Source of the DNA: Deltaproteobacteria bacterium
GTDB taxonomy: Bacteria; Myxococcota_A; UBA9042; DTJE01
Assembly (NCBI GenBank): GCA_029547805.1
Contig: JAKPOP010000001.1
Span: 124,001 to 188,000, forward strand
Length of the DNA: 64,000 nt
Reading direction: 5' to 3'
Shown here piece after piece: positions 24,484 to 33,796 of the stretch. Each line of letters opens with the position of its first letter. Position 1 is the stretch's first letter. Below the pieces are notes generated by a model. It made no database searches. It was not told where the DNA came from and saw nothing but the letters and a program-made list of their open reading frames with translations. The position numbers and the translations under genes are program-made.

Positions 24484-27400
24484 AGCACCCCGAAGTGGAT
24501 GTTCCCGATCTCCTCTCGCCGGGTGCAGGCGCCGGTGGTGAAGTCCACCTCCTTGCACCGCCGATCCAGGATGAAGCCGTAGTCCAGCCGGAGGGGGACC
24601 ACTCCACCGATGAGCCATCGGATGCCCAGACCGGCCCCGTGGCGGAAGGACTGGCCGTTGAGGTCCGGGAAGTCCTCGGCCAGGGCCCCGACGTCGTAGA
24701 AGACGGCCCCGTTCAGGTGCAGCGAGGCAATCAGGGGGAATCGCAGTTCCAGGCTTCCGGCCAGCATCGTGTCGCCTCCCTGGACCTTGCGGTAGCGGGC
24801 CGTGGTGACGGGTTGTCCGGTGACGGGGTCCACCACTGGGCTCCCATCGGGGTTTCGTTCCGTCACCTGCTCCACGGTGGTCCGGAGGCTGCCGTCGGGC
24901 AGGTACTGGGAGATTCCGTCGTTGGAGAAGCCCCGGACGCCCCGGTTCCCGCCCAGGGAATATCGCTCCTGGTCCGGCAGGTCCCGAGCCCCGCCGAAGG
25001 CCCGGGACCCCCCGAGCCGGGCCGACAGGGCGAGTGTCAGGAACCGCCGGATGGTCAGGAAGCCCTTGCCGAGGAACTCGTACTTCAGGAAGTTCCCCTG
25101 GCCCAGGGCATTCAGGTAGGTCACGGAGAACTGGATCAGGCCGCCGTTCTTGGGGTCCACCGGGTGGTCCAGGCGGTCCCAGGTGATCGTGGGGATCACC
25201 TTGTTCTCGTAACGCCAGGGCCCCCAGGAGGCCGCGACCGGGTCCTCGGGGTCCCGGATGCGCAGACCCGAGGTCTCCCAGAGCAGCGACCCGAACAGGT
25301 GGGGAACCAGTTCCCGGGCGACCTCGAACTCGCCGCCGATCCGGGCCTGGTCCAGGCGGGTGGTGGCCCGGTCGTACTCGGCGAAGGGGGTGACCCGGAA
25401 GACGAGGTTTCGGACGAAGAAGTGGGGGTCGAGCCAGGTGGGTGCGAAGGACGCGAAGCGATCCCATGCGGTGAAGGAGAGCCCGTACTTGACCGGCAGG
25501 TAGAGTCGTTTCGCCCGTCCCAGGAAGTTCTGGTCCGTGTAGCGGGCCTCCAGGGTCAGCAGGATGTCTGGCAGGCCGAGTTGCAACGACCTGCCGTAGC
25601 CTCCCACCTGGCGATCCGACGTCGACACGCTGTTGGAGATGCCCTGCCCGATGCCCGGGACCAGGGTCGCGGCCCGGGAGTCGTTGAGGGTCTCGAAGCC
25701 GACGGCGAAGTCCAGGAACCGGTTCGGGGCCTCCCGGGTCTCCACCACCAGGGCCACCCGCTCCCGGGGAGGGGTCTCCTCGGCCCCGACGGTCGACACC
25801 TGGACGCTGCTGAAGATCCCAAGGTTGTTGAGGAACCGGACCCCGTCGGCAACCTGTTCCTGGTTGTTTCGGTCCCCGGGCTTCGGAAACTGGTCCTGTA
25901 CCACCCGGGGGACCGTCCGGCGCAGGCCGAAGGGCAGCACCGCGCCGACCGTCGAGGGGGAGCCTTCCTCGACCCGGATCCTCAGATCCGCCGTGGTGCC
26001 CTCCAGGGTCTCCAGGTTGCAGGGCTGATCCGGAGTTCCCGCGTCGCAGGAGACCTGGATTCGCGTCCGGAGAAACCCGTTGGCCGCATACCATCGCCGC
26101 AGGCGGTCCACGGCGTCTCGAACCCGGGCCGGGGACAGGGGACTGCCCGGGCGGAGGTCCAGCATCCGTTCCGCCTCGGCGGTCGGAAGGGCCTGGACCC
26201 CCTCGAGGAGCATGGACCCGATCGTCCGACGGGGGCCCTCCTGGACGACAATGCGGACCTCGATGCCCTCGGTGTCCCCCGGCGGCACCCGGACCTCGAA
26301 CGATCGGTCCTCCTGGACGAAGGTGTGGACCGTCCAGTCCCCTTCCCGGGTCGTGATGCGCCGGGCCCCGGTCCCGGGCCTTCCGGGGAACCGGACCTGC
26401 CAGAACCCCTCCTCCTGGTAGAGGCGGGCGATCCGATCCAGGTCTGCGAAGAGTTGATCCGGGAACAGGAATCCGCTGTCCCCGAAGAAGTCGTAGGCCC
26501 GCGTCGCCATCACCTCCCGGAGGCGCCTCTCCGGGAGGGAGTGGACACCGTCGAAGAGGATCCGGCGGATCTCCGCCCGACGGTTTCGGGTGAGGTAGTA
26601 GTCGATCCGTCCTGCCACCGGTCCCTGGATCCCGGCGGCGTCCCGGGCGGTCCGGTACTCCAGGACGACCTCGCCGAAGGGATACCCCTGGGATTCGAGC
26701 CACTGGCGGATCGTCTCCTGGCCCAGTCGGGCCTCGGCGAGGTCGAAGGTCCCCGAGTCCCCGAAGGGGAGGGCCAGGATCAGGTCGTCGTCCCCGAAGG
26801 ATCGATATCCTCGTTGGCCGGGGTCCGACCGGTCCCGGATGTGGAAACGGATCTGCCAGCACGAGTCATAGATCGCCTCCAGGCGCAGACCCTGGCTCGA
26901 CTGTTCCAGGGAGGCCTTCACCTGGACCCGGGTGAACCCGAGGCTCCGGAGGGCCCTCACAAGTCGGCGGCTTGCCTCGGGGATGGTCCGTTCCGTCAGG
27001 GAGTCCCCGATCGACAGCCCGCTGAGCCGCCGCAGGTCCCGGTCCCGGACCTGGGGGCATCCTTCCGCGGGGGACCGGGGAGAGGTCTCCGAGGCCGGTC
27101 GCAGCACGATGGACAGTTCCCGGATCTTGACCCGCCGACCTTCCTGGATCCGGATCTCGAGGTCCAGCAGGTTCTTGTCGACCTCCCGGGATCGGATCTC
27201 GACGGTGGTCCCCTGGTAGCCGTCCTCCTGGTAGGACTTCAGCACTGCCTCCCGAATCCGTTCGAGGGCCTCCCGGGACCGGGGATCCCTCGGATCCAGA
27301 GGATCTCCGGGCATCAGGCCCGCCCGCCCGAGGACCTCGCTGTCGCGGAAGTGGGAGTTCCCTCGGACGTCGATCCGGCGGATGCGCCGCTTCCAGTCCA

Positions 27401-27860
27401 CCTCCAGCACCGCGGCGACTCCTCCCACCACCGGTTGGCAGGCGATGGAGGCCGACAGGAAGGCTCCGGTCCCGATCACCCGCTGGATCCCCGAGGTCCG
27501 GCGCTCCCGGGTCAGGACCTGACCCGTCGAGAGGTCCGCCAGGTCCAACAGGGCCTCCCGGAAGTCCGGTCGGTCGCACAGGGGTCCGTCGCATCCCCGG
27601 AGGTCCCGGTCCACCACGGGGCCTTCCAGGCAGGGGTCCGGGCCCTCCGCGACGTCGTCCTGCTCGGGCGAGGGTGCCGGCGACGGGGAAGCGGGGGAAT
27701 CCTCCGGGGCCTCGGCCGGGGGATCGGATCCTCGGGGATCCCCGGCGGGAACGGTCGGGACGAATCCCTCGTCGTCCCAGGCCGGGAGGTCCTGTGCCCA
27801 GGACCGGCCGGGCATCCAGGCGAGGGCGACGGCGATCATCCCGGGCATCCACGACCGCAT
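24471..27860 (-). CDS. Omp85-family outer-membrane assembly factor (BamA/TamA-like)
   Basis: This 1129-residue protein begins with a signal peptide (GMIAVALAWMPGRSWA) and an acidic Pro-rich linker to about residue 85. Several POTRA-like repeats follow to about residue 690, e.g. IRRIDVRGNSHFRDSEVL, IRRILFDGVHSLPERRL and GSMLLEGVQALPTAEAERML. The last 430 residues form an Omp85 barrel, with GGNRGVRGFSNDGIS (the lid-loop region), GAVFYDVGALAEDF and an aromatic C-terminus GNIHFGVLYTF. It lies just downstream of a TamB-like gene, which favours a TamA role, though the number of POTRAs resembles BamA. Confidence 0.85.
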   Translation of the reverse strand: MRSWMPGMIAVALAWMPGRSWAQDLPAWDDEGFVPTVPAGDPRGSDPPAEAPEDSPASPSPAPSPEQDDVAEGPDPCLEGPVVDRDLRGCDGPLCDRPDFREALLDLADLSTGQVLTRERRTSGIQRVIGTGAFLSASIACQPVVGGVAAVLEVDWKRRIRRIDVRGNSHFRDSEVLGRAGLMPGDPLDPRDPRSREALERIREAVLKSYQEDGYQGTTVEIRSREVDKNLLDLEIRIQEGRRVKIRELSIVLRPASETSPRSPAEGCPQVRDRDLRRLSGLSIGDSLTERTIPEASRRLVRALRSLGFTRVQVKASLEQSSQGLRLEAIYDSCWQIRFHIRDRSDPGQRGYRSFGDDDLILALPFGDSGTFDLAEARLGQETIRQWLESQGYPFGEVVLEYRTARDAAGIQGPVAGRIDYYLTRNRRAEIRRILFDGVHSLPERRLREVMATRAYDFFGDSGFLFPDQLFADLDRIARLYQEEGFWQVRFPGRPGTGARRITTREGDWTVHTFVQEDRSFEVRVPPGDTEGIEVRIVVQEGPRRTIGSMLLEGVQALPTAEAERMLDLRPGSPLSPARVRDAVDRLRRWYAANGFLRTRIQVSCDAGTPDQPCNLETLEGTTADLRIRVEEGSPSTVGAVLPFGLRRTVPRVVQDQFPKPGDRNNQEQVADGVRFLNNLGIFSSVQVSTVGAEETPPRERVALVVETREAPNRFLDFAVGFETLNDSRAATLVPGIGQGISNSVSTSDRQVGGYGRSLQLGLPDILLTLEARYTDQNFLGRAKRLYLPVKYGLSFTAWDRFASFAPTWLDPHFFVRNLVFRVTPFAEYDRATTRLDQARIGGEFEVARELVPHLFGSLLWETSGLRIRDPEDPVAASWGPWRYENKVIPTITWDRLDHPVDPKNGGLIQFSVTYLNALGQGNFLKYEFLGKGFLTIRRFLTLALSARLGGSRAFGGARDLPDQERYSLGGNRGVRGFSNDGISQYLPDGSLRTTVEQVTERNPDGSPVVDPVTGQPVTTARYRKVQGGDTMLAGSLELRFPLIASLHLNGAVFYDVGALAEDFPDLNGQSFRHGAGLGIRWLIGGVVPLRLDYGFILDRRCKEVDFTTGACTRREEIGNIHFGVLYTF

Positions 27861-27867
27861 CGTCCTG

Positions 27868-30800
27868 TCACTCCAGTGGGATCCTCAGACGCAACTTCGT
27901 TTCGTAGCGGTTGCCGATCCGGGATGGGTCGGGGTCCCGCTCGATGGCCCGGACCCGCCCGATCAGCGAGAACCAGTCCGACAGGCTGACCTGGAAACCG
28001 GCCTGGTAGCGGCTGCTGGTGCTTCCTTGGAGCACCTGCGTCTCGAACCGCAATCGGGACCCGAGATGGGCCATCAGGTCCAGGTTCACGCCCCCCTCGG
28101 GGCTGACGCCCAGGTTGATCGTGTCCAACAGGGATCCCAGCAGCACCTTCGCGGCCAGTCCCGTGACGTCCTGGGTCAGCAGTCCCAGCGAGATGACCTG
28201 GTTTCCTCCGGAGGTCGCCTGCCCCCCCTGGGGGAGCGTCCCGGTCAGGATCAGGGACTGGAGGTCGCTCTGGCTCAGGCCACGGGAATTCGAGGCGAGG
28301 GAGATGTCCATGTCGGGGAAGCGTCCCGAGACCTGGATCGTCACCAGCAGGCCCTCGTCGAGCCCTGTCGTGCGCGTCGCGTCGGGACCGAAGCGGGAGG
28401 AGAACGAGGGGGTGTCGCCGCCGCTTCCCGGGACATCGATCAGGGTCCTGGCCAGGAGGTCCACCCGGGGCCTGGTCGCCGGTCCGTCGAAGTCCAGCGT
28501 GCCCCGGACCACCTCGAATTCCCGTCGGACCACGTTGTAGATCAACTTGCCGCCCGGGAGGACCACCACCCGGTTCCAGACCTCGGGGTCGGCCAGACGA
28601 CCCCGCAGGCGCAGGTCGGGGCTGACCTCCAGGTCCGTGGCCCCGACGGGCAGGCGCGTGCGGACCTCCAGGGGCCCTCCGGTCACGGCGAGGTCCAGTT
28701 CGGCCTCGGCGAGCCACGGGACCGTCTCCTCCAAGGAGCGACCCTCTCGCTGGACCTGACGGGCTCCGGTCATCTGGGAGAAGGCCCTGGAGATGATGTC
28801 GAAGTTCCGGTGGTAGGACCCCTCCGGGACCTGGATCCGCCCCTGGATCCGCATCCGCACGTCTCCGCTCTCCGCCGTCTCGAAACGGGCCTCCAGGCTC
28901 GGGTCGAGCACCAGTCGGTATTCCCCGGGCCGGCTCACCTCGATGCCCGATCCCTCGAGCAGCAGGCGGCCCTGCTCGGGAACCAGACCGTCCAGCAGGG
29001 CCTCTCCGAAGAGGGAGGCCCTGCCCGTGCCTCGAAATCCCCGGATCGGGGCCTCGGGGGGGATTTCCACCAGCAGGCGGCGCTGCCTGGGAGACAGCAC
29101 GACCCGGCCGCCGGCCGGAAGGCGAATCGACTCTCCCAGACCCCGGATGCCAATCTCCAGGTCGCCCAGGGTCACGGTTCCTCCCACCTGGGGCCGCGAC
29201 CAGGAGCCCAGGACCCGGAAGGGGCGGGGGATTGCCCCGGTCCCGCATCCCTCGGGAGCAGGGGTGGCGAGGCCGCCCGGGGATGCCCCGATCCCGAGGG
29301 CCCCCTCGGCGGTCGCCACATCCCCGAGAAAGAGCCGGACCCAGTGCACGGGGAGGTCTCCCGCCGCCCGAAGGTCCACGTCCCCGTTGGATCCCAGAAC
29401 GACGCCGCAGACCTGGAGGGCCCAGGATCCGTCCTGGAGAGTGACCGGGTCCAGGACCACCGATCCGCCGGGGGTCAGCCGCAGCCGCCAGGGGTCCCGG
29501 TTGGTCAGGTCGACCTCGCCGCCGAGCCAGCGCAGGTCGATTCCCCGGGCAGGGGACGTCCACTCGCCGGCCAGGGATCCGCCGGCACCCAGGCCATACC
29601 GGAGCAGCAGGTTCCCCTGAACGGTTCCGGAGACCCGTTCGGGGGGAATCGGGGGCCACAGGTCCTGGGGCGAGACCCCGTCCAGGGACAGGGAGAGCAC
29701 CCCTTCCTCGAACCGTCCCTCTCTCCAGGTCAGGCCGGTACCCGGGAGCACCCGCACGCGGGGCAGGAATCGCGGGGCCTCGACCTGGAGGTCCCCGGAG
29801 GGGGCCCTTCGGGCGATCAGTTCGATGTCCGGGTAGGCCTGCCGGAGGATCCTCAGGTCCCGGAACGCCGCACGGGCTCCCAGTTCCGGGTCGGTCCAGG
29901 ACCCGGTCGCCCGGACCTCCAGGTCCCCCGCTCCCGAGGTGGTGTCCCGGCCCAGTCCCAGCAGCCAGTCAAGCGGCAGGTCCCTGGCGTTCAACGAGGC
30001 CTGAATCTGCCGGCCGGGCAGCGCCAGCGTTCCCTGCGCCCGGATCGTCCCGGTCTCGGGAGAACGGGCCTCCAGGTGTTCCAGGGTCCACTGCTGGCGG
30101 GAGAAGGTCCATTGCATCTCCACGTCCCGGAAGGGGCGTTTCCACAGGACCCAGGAGGTGGCGGCGATCCGGGTGTCTCCCTCCAGGACGACCCCGGCAG
30201 GGGCCCAGGAGAGGGTCAGCCGCGGGACCTCGACCGACGTCCTTCCCCGGACGTCCACGCCTCTCACCAGCGGAAGCCGCGACGGCTCCAGGGAGGATGC
30301 GATCCCTTCCCGAACGACCAGGCGGGTGGGCAACCCGTCTCCTCCAGGATGCAGCAGCACCTCGGAGGCCCGGACCTCTCCCGCAGGGAGACTCGCCCGG
30401 GGTTCCATCGCCCGGAGTCGGGAACCATCCCAGGAGAGGGCGGCCTCGGCCCAGTTCACGACCCAGTCGTCCCAGGCCAGATGCTCCACCCTTGTGGAGG
30501 CCCCGATGAGAGGGAAATCGAGGGTCCCGGTGACCCGGAGACCCGAGAGGACCAGCGTGCCCGCACCCGACAGGCCGGCCAGTCGGAAGAGGGGTTTCAG
30601 GTCCTTCGTCGCGCTCCCTCGGAGGTCCAGGACCCCATCGGGCAGGGAAAGGCCCCCCTGGACCGAGATCCGGTCCGGACCCGCCTGCAACCGCGCCTCC
30701 CGGACCTCCAGAGAGGGGCGGTCCAGGGCGCCCCGGCTGTGCACTTCCAGGGACAGGGAGGCCTGGTCGCTTCCCAGGAGCGAGCCGGGGGGCAGGCTGG

Positions 30801-32163
30801 CCTGGGCCTCCCCCGACAGGGAGAGGAGGCCGTCCAGGTGGGACCAGTCCTGGACCTCCCATCGAGCCGCAAGTCGCCCCGAGAGGCTTCGGGGGACCGG
30901 AACCGGCGGCAGGGGCACCGGGCGCCCCAGGACCCGGAACCAGGACGCCGGGTCCAGGCGGTCGAAGGCCACCGAGAGGGACGCCTCGCCCGCCGGCCCT
31001 CCAGGCGCCCGGAAGGGGGTGAAGGTCCCGCCGGCCAGGGACAGGACCCCCAGGGGACCCGCGGAGGATCCCTCGATGCCCGAAAAGAGGTAGACCCCCC
31101 GTTCGTCCCGCCCCCCTTCCATCTGGAAGTCCACGGACCCCAGCGGGAGCGGCCCCACCATCAGGTCCGGGCTGTGGAGGCTCAGCGAGAAGCGTGGGTC
31201 GTCGTAGTCTCCCCGGGCCCGGACTTCCAGCGACAGGGGGCCCCGGACCCGGCCTCCGGTGCCCAGTGCCAGGAGGGGGCTGTCGGGGTCGAACCGGAGC
31301 ACGGCGATGCCCTCGTGGCGGAGGTTCTGGGACCAGGCCAGGGCCCCGTCCTGGGCCTCGACCGTCAGGCCGGGCAGGGAGAAGGAGGCCCGGTTGAAGG
31401 CGATGCGGTCCCAGTCATAGACGAAGCCGCCCACGTCCCCCGGTCCCAGGGTCACGATCCGGGGGATGACCGGGACCCCGGGAGCGGCCCGAATGTGCCC
31501 GATGCCGTGGGTGAAGGTCACCGAGGAGGCATCGACCCGGACATGGGTCGTGGGGGCGGTGACCACCGACAGGCGGGTCTCCAGGGCGACTCCCTCGACC
31601 CGGATGTCCCATTCCGGGAACAGGACGCGGCAGGCCCCCCGGCGACCGGTGATGCGATCGAAGGTCAGGCGGACCGGGGTGCCGGGCGATGCCTTCCCGG
31701 AGGTCGGCGGCTTCGATTCCGTGGAGGGTCGGGAGAAGGCGTCGACCAGGTGCAGGTGTCCGTGGTCATCGAAGTCCACCAGGGCCTCGTAGTCCTCCAG
31801 GTCCACCCGTCGGAAGTGGAGGTGCAGTTCCGGGGTGGCACCCGAGAGGAACCGCAGCAGGGGCCCCAGGTCCAGCCGGGTCCGGACCCGCCCTGCGGTG
31901 ATCACCGCCTCGCCGTCCGGGGCCCGGATATGGACGTCCTGGACGTCCACCTGCCAGGGAATGGGGGCCACCTGGATCCGGCCGAACTCCAGGCGGCCCG
32001 GCAGGACTCCCTGGAGCAGTCGGGTGAGGTGATCCGGAAAGGGACTGGCGTTGATCAGGAAATGGACGCCCGGGAAGAGGAGCAGCAGGGTCAGCAGCGA
32101 ACGGGTCACGAGGAGATAGGTCCCGATGGCCAGCGTCCGGACGAGTCTTCGCAACCGGTTCAT
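27868..32163 (-). CDS. TamB-like (DUF490) AsmA-family translocation protein
   Basis: This 1431-residue protein starts with one membrane anchor (TLAIGTYLLVTRSLLTLLLLFPGVHFLI) followed by a very long beta-rich taco-fold region of AsmA/TamB type. The last 350 residues match the DUF490/TamB domain (FDGPATRPRVDLLARTLI, SLASNSRGLSQSDLQSLILTG and GVNLDLMAHLGSRLRFETQVLQG). It bridges inner and outer membranes and works with TamA or in lipid transport. The TamA/BamA-like gene starts 7 bases after its stop, so they form an operon. The ATG at 32163 avoids a weak in-frame upstream ATG. Confidence 0.88.
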   Translation of the reverse strand: MNRLRRLVRTLAIGTYLLVTRSLLTLLLLFPGVHFLINASPFPDHLTRLLQGVLPGRLEFGRIQVAPIPWQVDVQDVHIRAPDGEAVITAGRVRTRLDLGPLLRFLSGATPELHLHFRRVDLEDYEALVDFDDHGHLHLVDAFSRPSTESKPPTSGKASPGTPVRLTFDRITGRRGACRVLFPEWDIRVEGVALETRLSVVTAPTTHVRVDASSVTFTHGIGHIRAAPGVPVIPRIVTLGPGDVGGFVYDWDRIAFNRASFSLPGLTVEAQDGALAWSQNLRHEGIAVLRFDPDSPLLALGTGGRVRGPLSLEVRARGDYDDPRFSLSLHSPDLMVGPLPLGSVDFQMEGGRDERGVYLFSGIEGSSAGPLGVLSLAGGTFTPFRAPGGPAGEASLSVAFDRLDPASWFRVLGRPVPLPPVPVPRSLSGRLAARWEVQDWSHLDGLLSLSGEAQASLPPGSLLGSDQASLSLEVHSRGALDRPSLEVREARLQAGPDRISVQGGLSLPDGVLDLRGSATKDLKPLFRLAGLSGAGTLVLSGLRVTGTLDFPLIGASTRVEHLAWDDWVVNWAEAALSWDGSRLRAMEPRASLPAGEVRASEVLLHPGGDGLPTRLVVREGIASSLEPSRLPLVRGVDVRGRTSVEVPRLTLSWAPAGVVLEGDTRIAATSWVLWKRPFRDVEMQWTFSRQQWTLEHLEARSPETGTIRAQGTLALPGRQIQASLNARDLPLDWLLGLGRDTTSGAGDLEVRATGSWTDPELGARAAFRDLRILRQAYPDIELIARRAPSGDLQVEAPRFLPRVRVLPGTGLTWREGRFEEGVLSLSLDGVSPQDLWPPIPPERVSGTVQGNLLLRYGLGAGGSLAGEWTSPARGIDLRWLGGEVDLTNRDPWRLRLTPGGSVVLDPVTLQDGSWALQVCGVVLGSNGDVDLRAAGDLPVHWVRLFLGDVATAEGALGIGASPGGLATPAPEGCGTGAIPRPFRVLGSWSRPQVGGTVTLGDLEIGIRGLGESIRLPAGGRVVLSPRQRRLLVEIPPEAPIRGFRGTGRASLFGEALLDGLVPEQGRLLLEGSGIEVSRPGEYRLVLDPSLEARFETAESGDVRMRIQGRIQVPEGSYHRNFDIISRAFSQMTGARQVQREGRSLEETVPWLAEAELDLAVTGGPLEVRTRLPVGATDLEVSPDLRLRGRLADPEVWNRVVVLPGGKLIYNVVRREFEVVRGTLDFDGPATRPRVDLLARTLIDVPGSGGDTPSFSSRFGPDATRTTGLDEGLLVTIQVSGRFPDMDISLASNSRGLSQSDLQSLILTGTLPQGGQATSGGNQVISLGLLTQDVTGLAAKVLLGSLLDTINLGVSPEGGVNLDLMAHLGSRLRFETQVLQGSTSSRYQAGFQVSLSDWFSLIGRVRAIERDPDPSRIGNRYETKLRLRIPLE

Positions 32164-32223
32164 GGAACCCGCGCCCACCGGATGAGGCCAAGCATAGCAG
32201 AGGACTCCCCCTTGCCGGACCCG

Positions 32224-32252
32224 GTGACAGAAACGTCCCGAGTCGCTATGCT
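32224..32252 (+). promoter_or_regulatory. promoter for the Ser/Thr kinase, likely leaderless
   Basis: GTGACA (32224-32229), 17 bases, TATGCT (32247-32252). The predicted start falls at 32259-32260, on the kinase ATG itself, so the mRNA may have no leader. This agrees with the absence of a Shine-Dalgarno site there. Confidence 0.55.
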
Positions 32253-32259
32253 ACGCCTC

Positions 32260-33768
32260 ATGAGTGTCTGCCCGGAATGCGGCGCCACCACCCAGGCCTC
32301 GACGTGCTCCCGAGACGGGTGTCCAACCCTGGACCCGGCGGTGCTGGAGGCCCCGGATCGCGGGGACATCGGCAGCCTGATCGGGGAGAAATACCGCGTT
32401 CTCAACATCGTGGGCCGGGGGGGCATGGGGGTGGTCTACCGGGCCTGGCAGCGGGACATGCGCCGCCTGGTGGCCCTCAAGGTGGCCAACGCCCAGTCGA
32501 TGGATGAGGCCGGGACCCGGCGGTTCCTCCGGGAGGTCCGGGTGGTCGCGGGCCTGGCCCACCCCAACACCGTGCGCGTCTTCGACTACGGCCAGCTCCC
32601 CGACGGCCGACTGTTCTTCACGATGGAGTTCCTGGAGGGACAGTCGCTCTCCCGCCTGCTGCGTCGCAGGGAACCCTTCGATGACCGCCGGATCCTCCGC
32701 GTGGGGACCCAGGTGCTGAAGTCCCTGGGGGAGGCCCACGCGGCGGGCATCGTGCATCGGGACCTGTCGCCGGACAACATCTTCCTGTGCCGCTTGTTCG
32801 GCGAGGCGGACTTCGTGAAGGTGCTGGACTTCGGCGTGGCGAAGGGCATGGCCTTCGAGGCCGGGGAGGAGAAACTGACCGTCGCCGGGGTCTTCGTCGG
32901 AAAGCCGGCCTACGCCTCCCCGGAACAGGTCGAGGGGAGCGTCGAACTGGACGGCCGTTCGGACCTCTACTCCCTGGGGATCGTGCTCTACCAGATGTGC
33001 GCCGGCCAGGTCCCCTTCCAGAGCACCACGCCCATGAAGGTGCTGATCGCCCATCTCCGGGAACCGCCCCGGGATGTCCAGGAGGTGGCCACCCGCCCGA
33101 TCCATCCGGACCTGGCCAGCCTGGTGATGCGGCTGCTGGCCAAGAAACGGGAGGACCGGCCCCAGAACGCCGCCGAGGCCCTGGAGGAGATGCTCCGGAT
33201 CGAGGAGCAGTTCGTCCGGACGCCCTCGCCGGACACCGCGGGCATCCGGGTTCCTGTCGTCACGACAGGCACCTCCCTGGTTCGCCGCAAGCGCCGGAGA
33301 ATGCGGAACTGGGCCATCGGGATCGGGGTGGCGCTGCTGCTGGGAGGGGTCGGCGCCGCCGCCCTGGTCTCGGTGGCGTCCCGGCAGGACCTGTCCCCCA
33401 GGCAGGACCTTTCCTCGGGGGGTCAGGTCGCCGAACCGGCACGTCCGCCTCAGGCCAACGAGGCGGAGGCCGAGGTGCGGAAGACCGATGGTCCCGGAAC
33501 GTCCCCTGAAGGCGCATCTCCGGGGGTGCAGGCGAAGCAGGCCGACTCCCCCGCCGGGTCCCCGGATCCCGGGGAGGCCTCCCGGCCGAAGGCCCCGGCA
33601 GCCGGCACTGCCACCGCCTCCCCGCCGCCGGCCGACGGCCCATCCCGGGTCCGGGAACCGGCTTCCGGCTCCCGGAAGACCGGGCCATCGAAGCGGGCCC
33701 CGGAAAAGGGGCAGGCTCCCACCAGGGCCAAGGACGCCCCGAAGGGGCCCGGGGGCTGGACCTTCTGA
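32260..33768 (+). CDS. Membrane-anchored Ser/Thr protein kinase with N-terminal zinc ribbon
   Basis: This 502-residue protein opens with a short Cys4 motif (CPECGATTQASTC, then C). A Hanks-type kinase follows at about 45-325: GRGGMGVVY, VALK, HRDLSPDN, DFGVAKG and GKPAYASPEQ. The catalytic loop has Ser where most kinases have Lys (HRDLKPEN), a variant common in myxobacterial kinases. A single TM helix (WAIGIGVALLLGGVGAAALV) near 350 is followed by about 140 low-complexity P/A/S/K residues, likely outside the membrane. No PASTA domain is seen. It converges on the MopE-type gene. Its target is unknown. Confidence 0.92.
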   Translation: MSVCPECGATTQASTCSRDGCPTLDPAVLEAPDRGDIGSLIGEKYRVLNIVGRGGMGVVYRAWQRDMRRLVALKVANAQSMDEAGTRRFLREVRVVAGLAHPNTVRVFDYGQLPDGRLFFTMEFLEGQSLSRLLRRREPFDDRRILRVGTQVLKSLGEAHAAGIVHRDLSPDNIFLCRLFGEADFVKVLDFGVAKGMAFEAGEEKLTVAGVFVGKPAYASPEQVEGSVELDGRSDLYSLGIVLYQMCAGQVPFQSTTPMKVLIAHLREPPRDVQEVATRPIHPDLASLVMRLLAKKREDRPQNAAEALEEMLRIEEQFVRTPSPDTAGIRVPVVTTGTSLVRRKRRRMRNWAIGIGVALLLGGVGAAALVSVASRQDLSPRQDLSSGGQVAEPARPPQANEAEAEVRKTDGPGTSPEGASPGVQAKQADSPAGSPDPGEASRPKAPAAGTATASPPPADGPSRVREPASGSRKTGPSKRAPEKGQAPTRAKDAPKGPGGWTF

Positions 33769-33796
33769 GGGACCTGGACATCTCGCCGGGATCCTC

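Noticed and set aside
28027-32259. long upstream extension of the kinase frame
   Set aside because: The kinase frame is open for 4 kb upstream, but this part is antisense to TamB and lies upstream of the kinase promoter.
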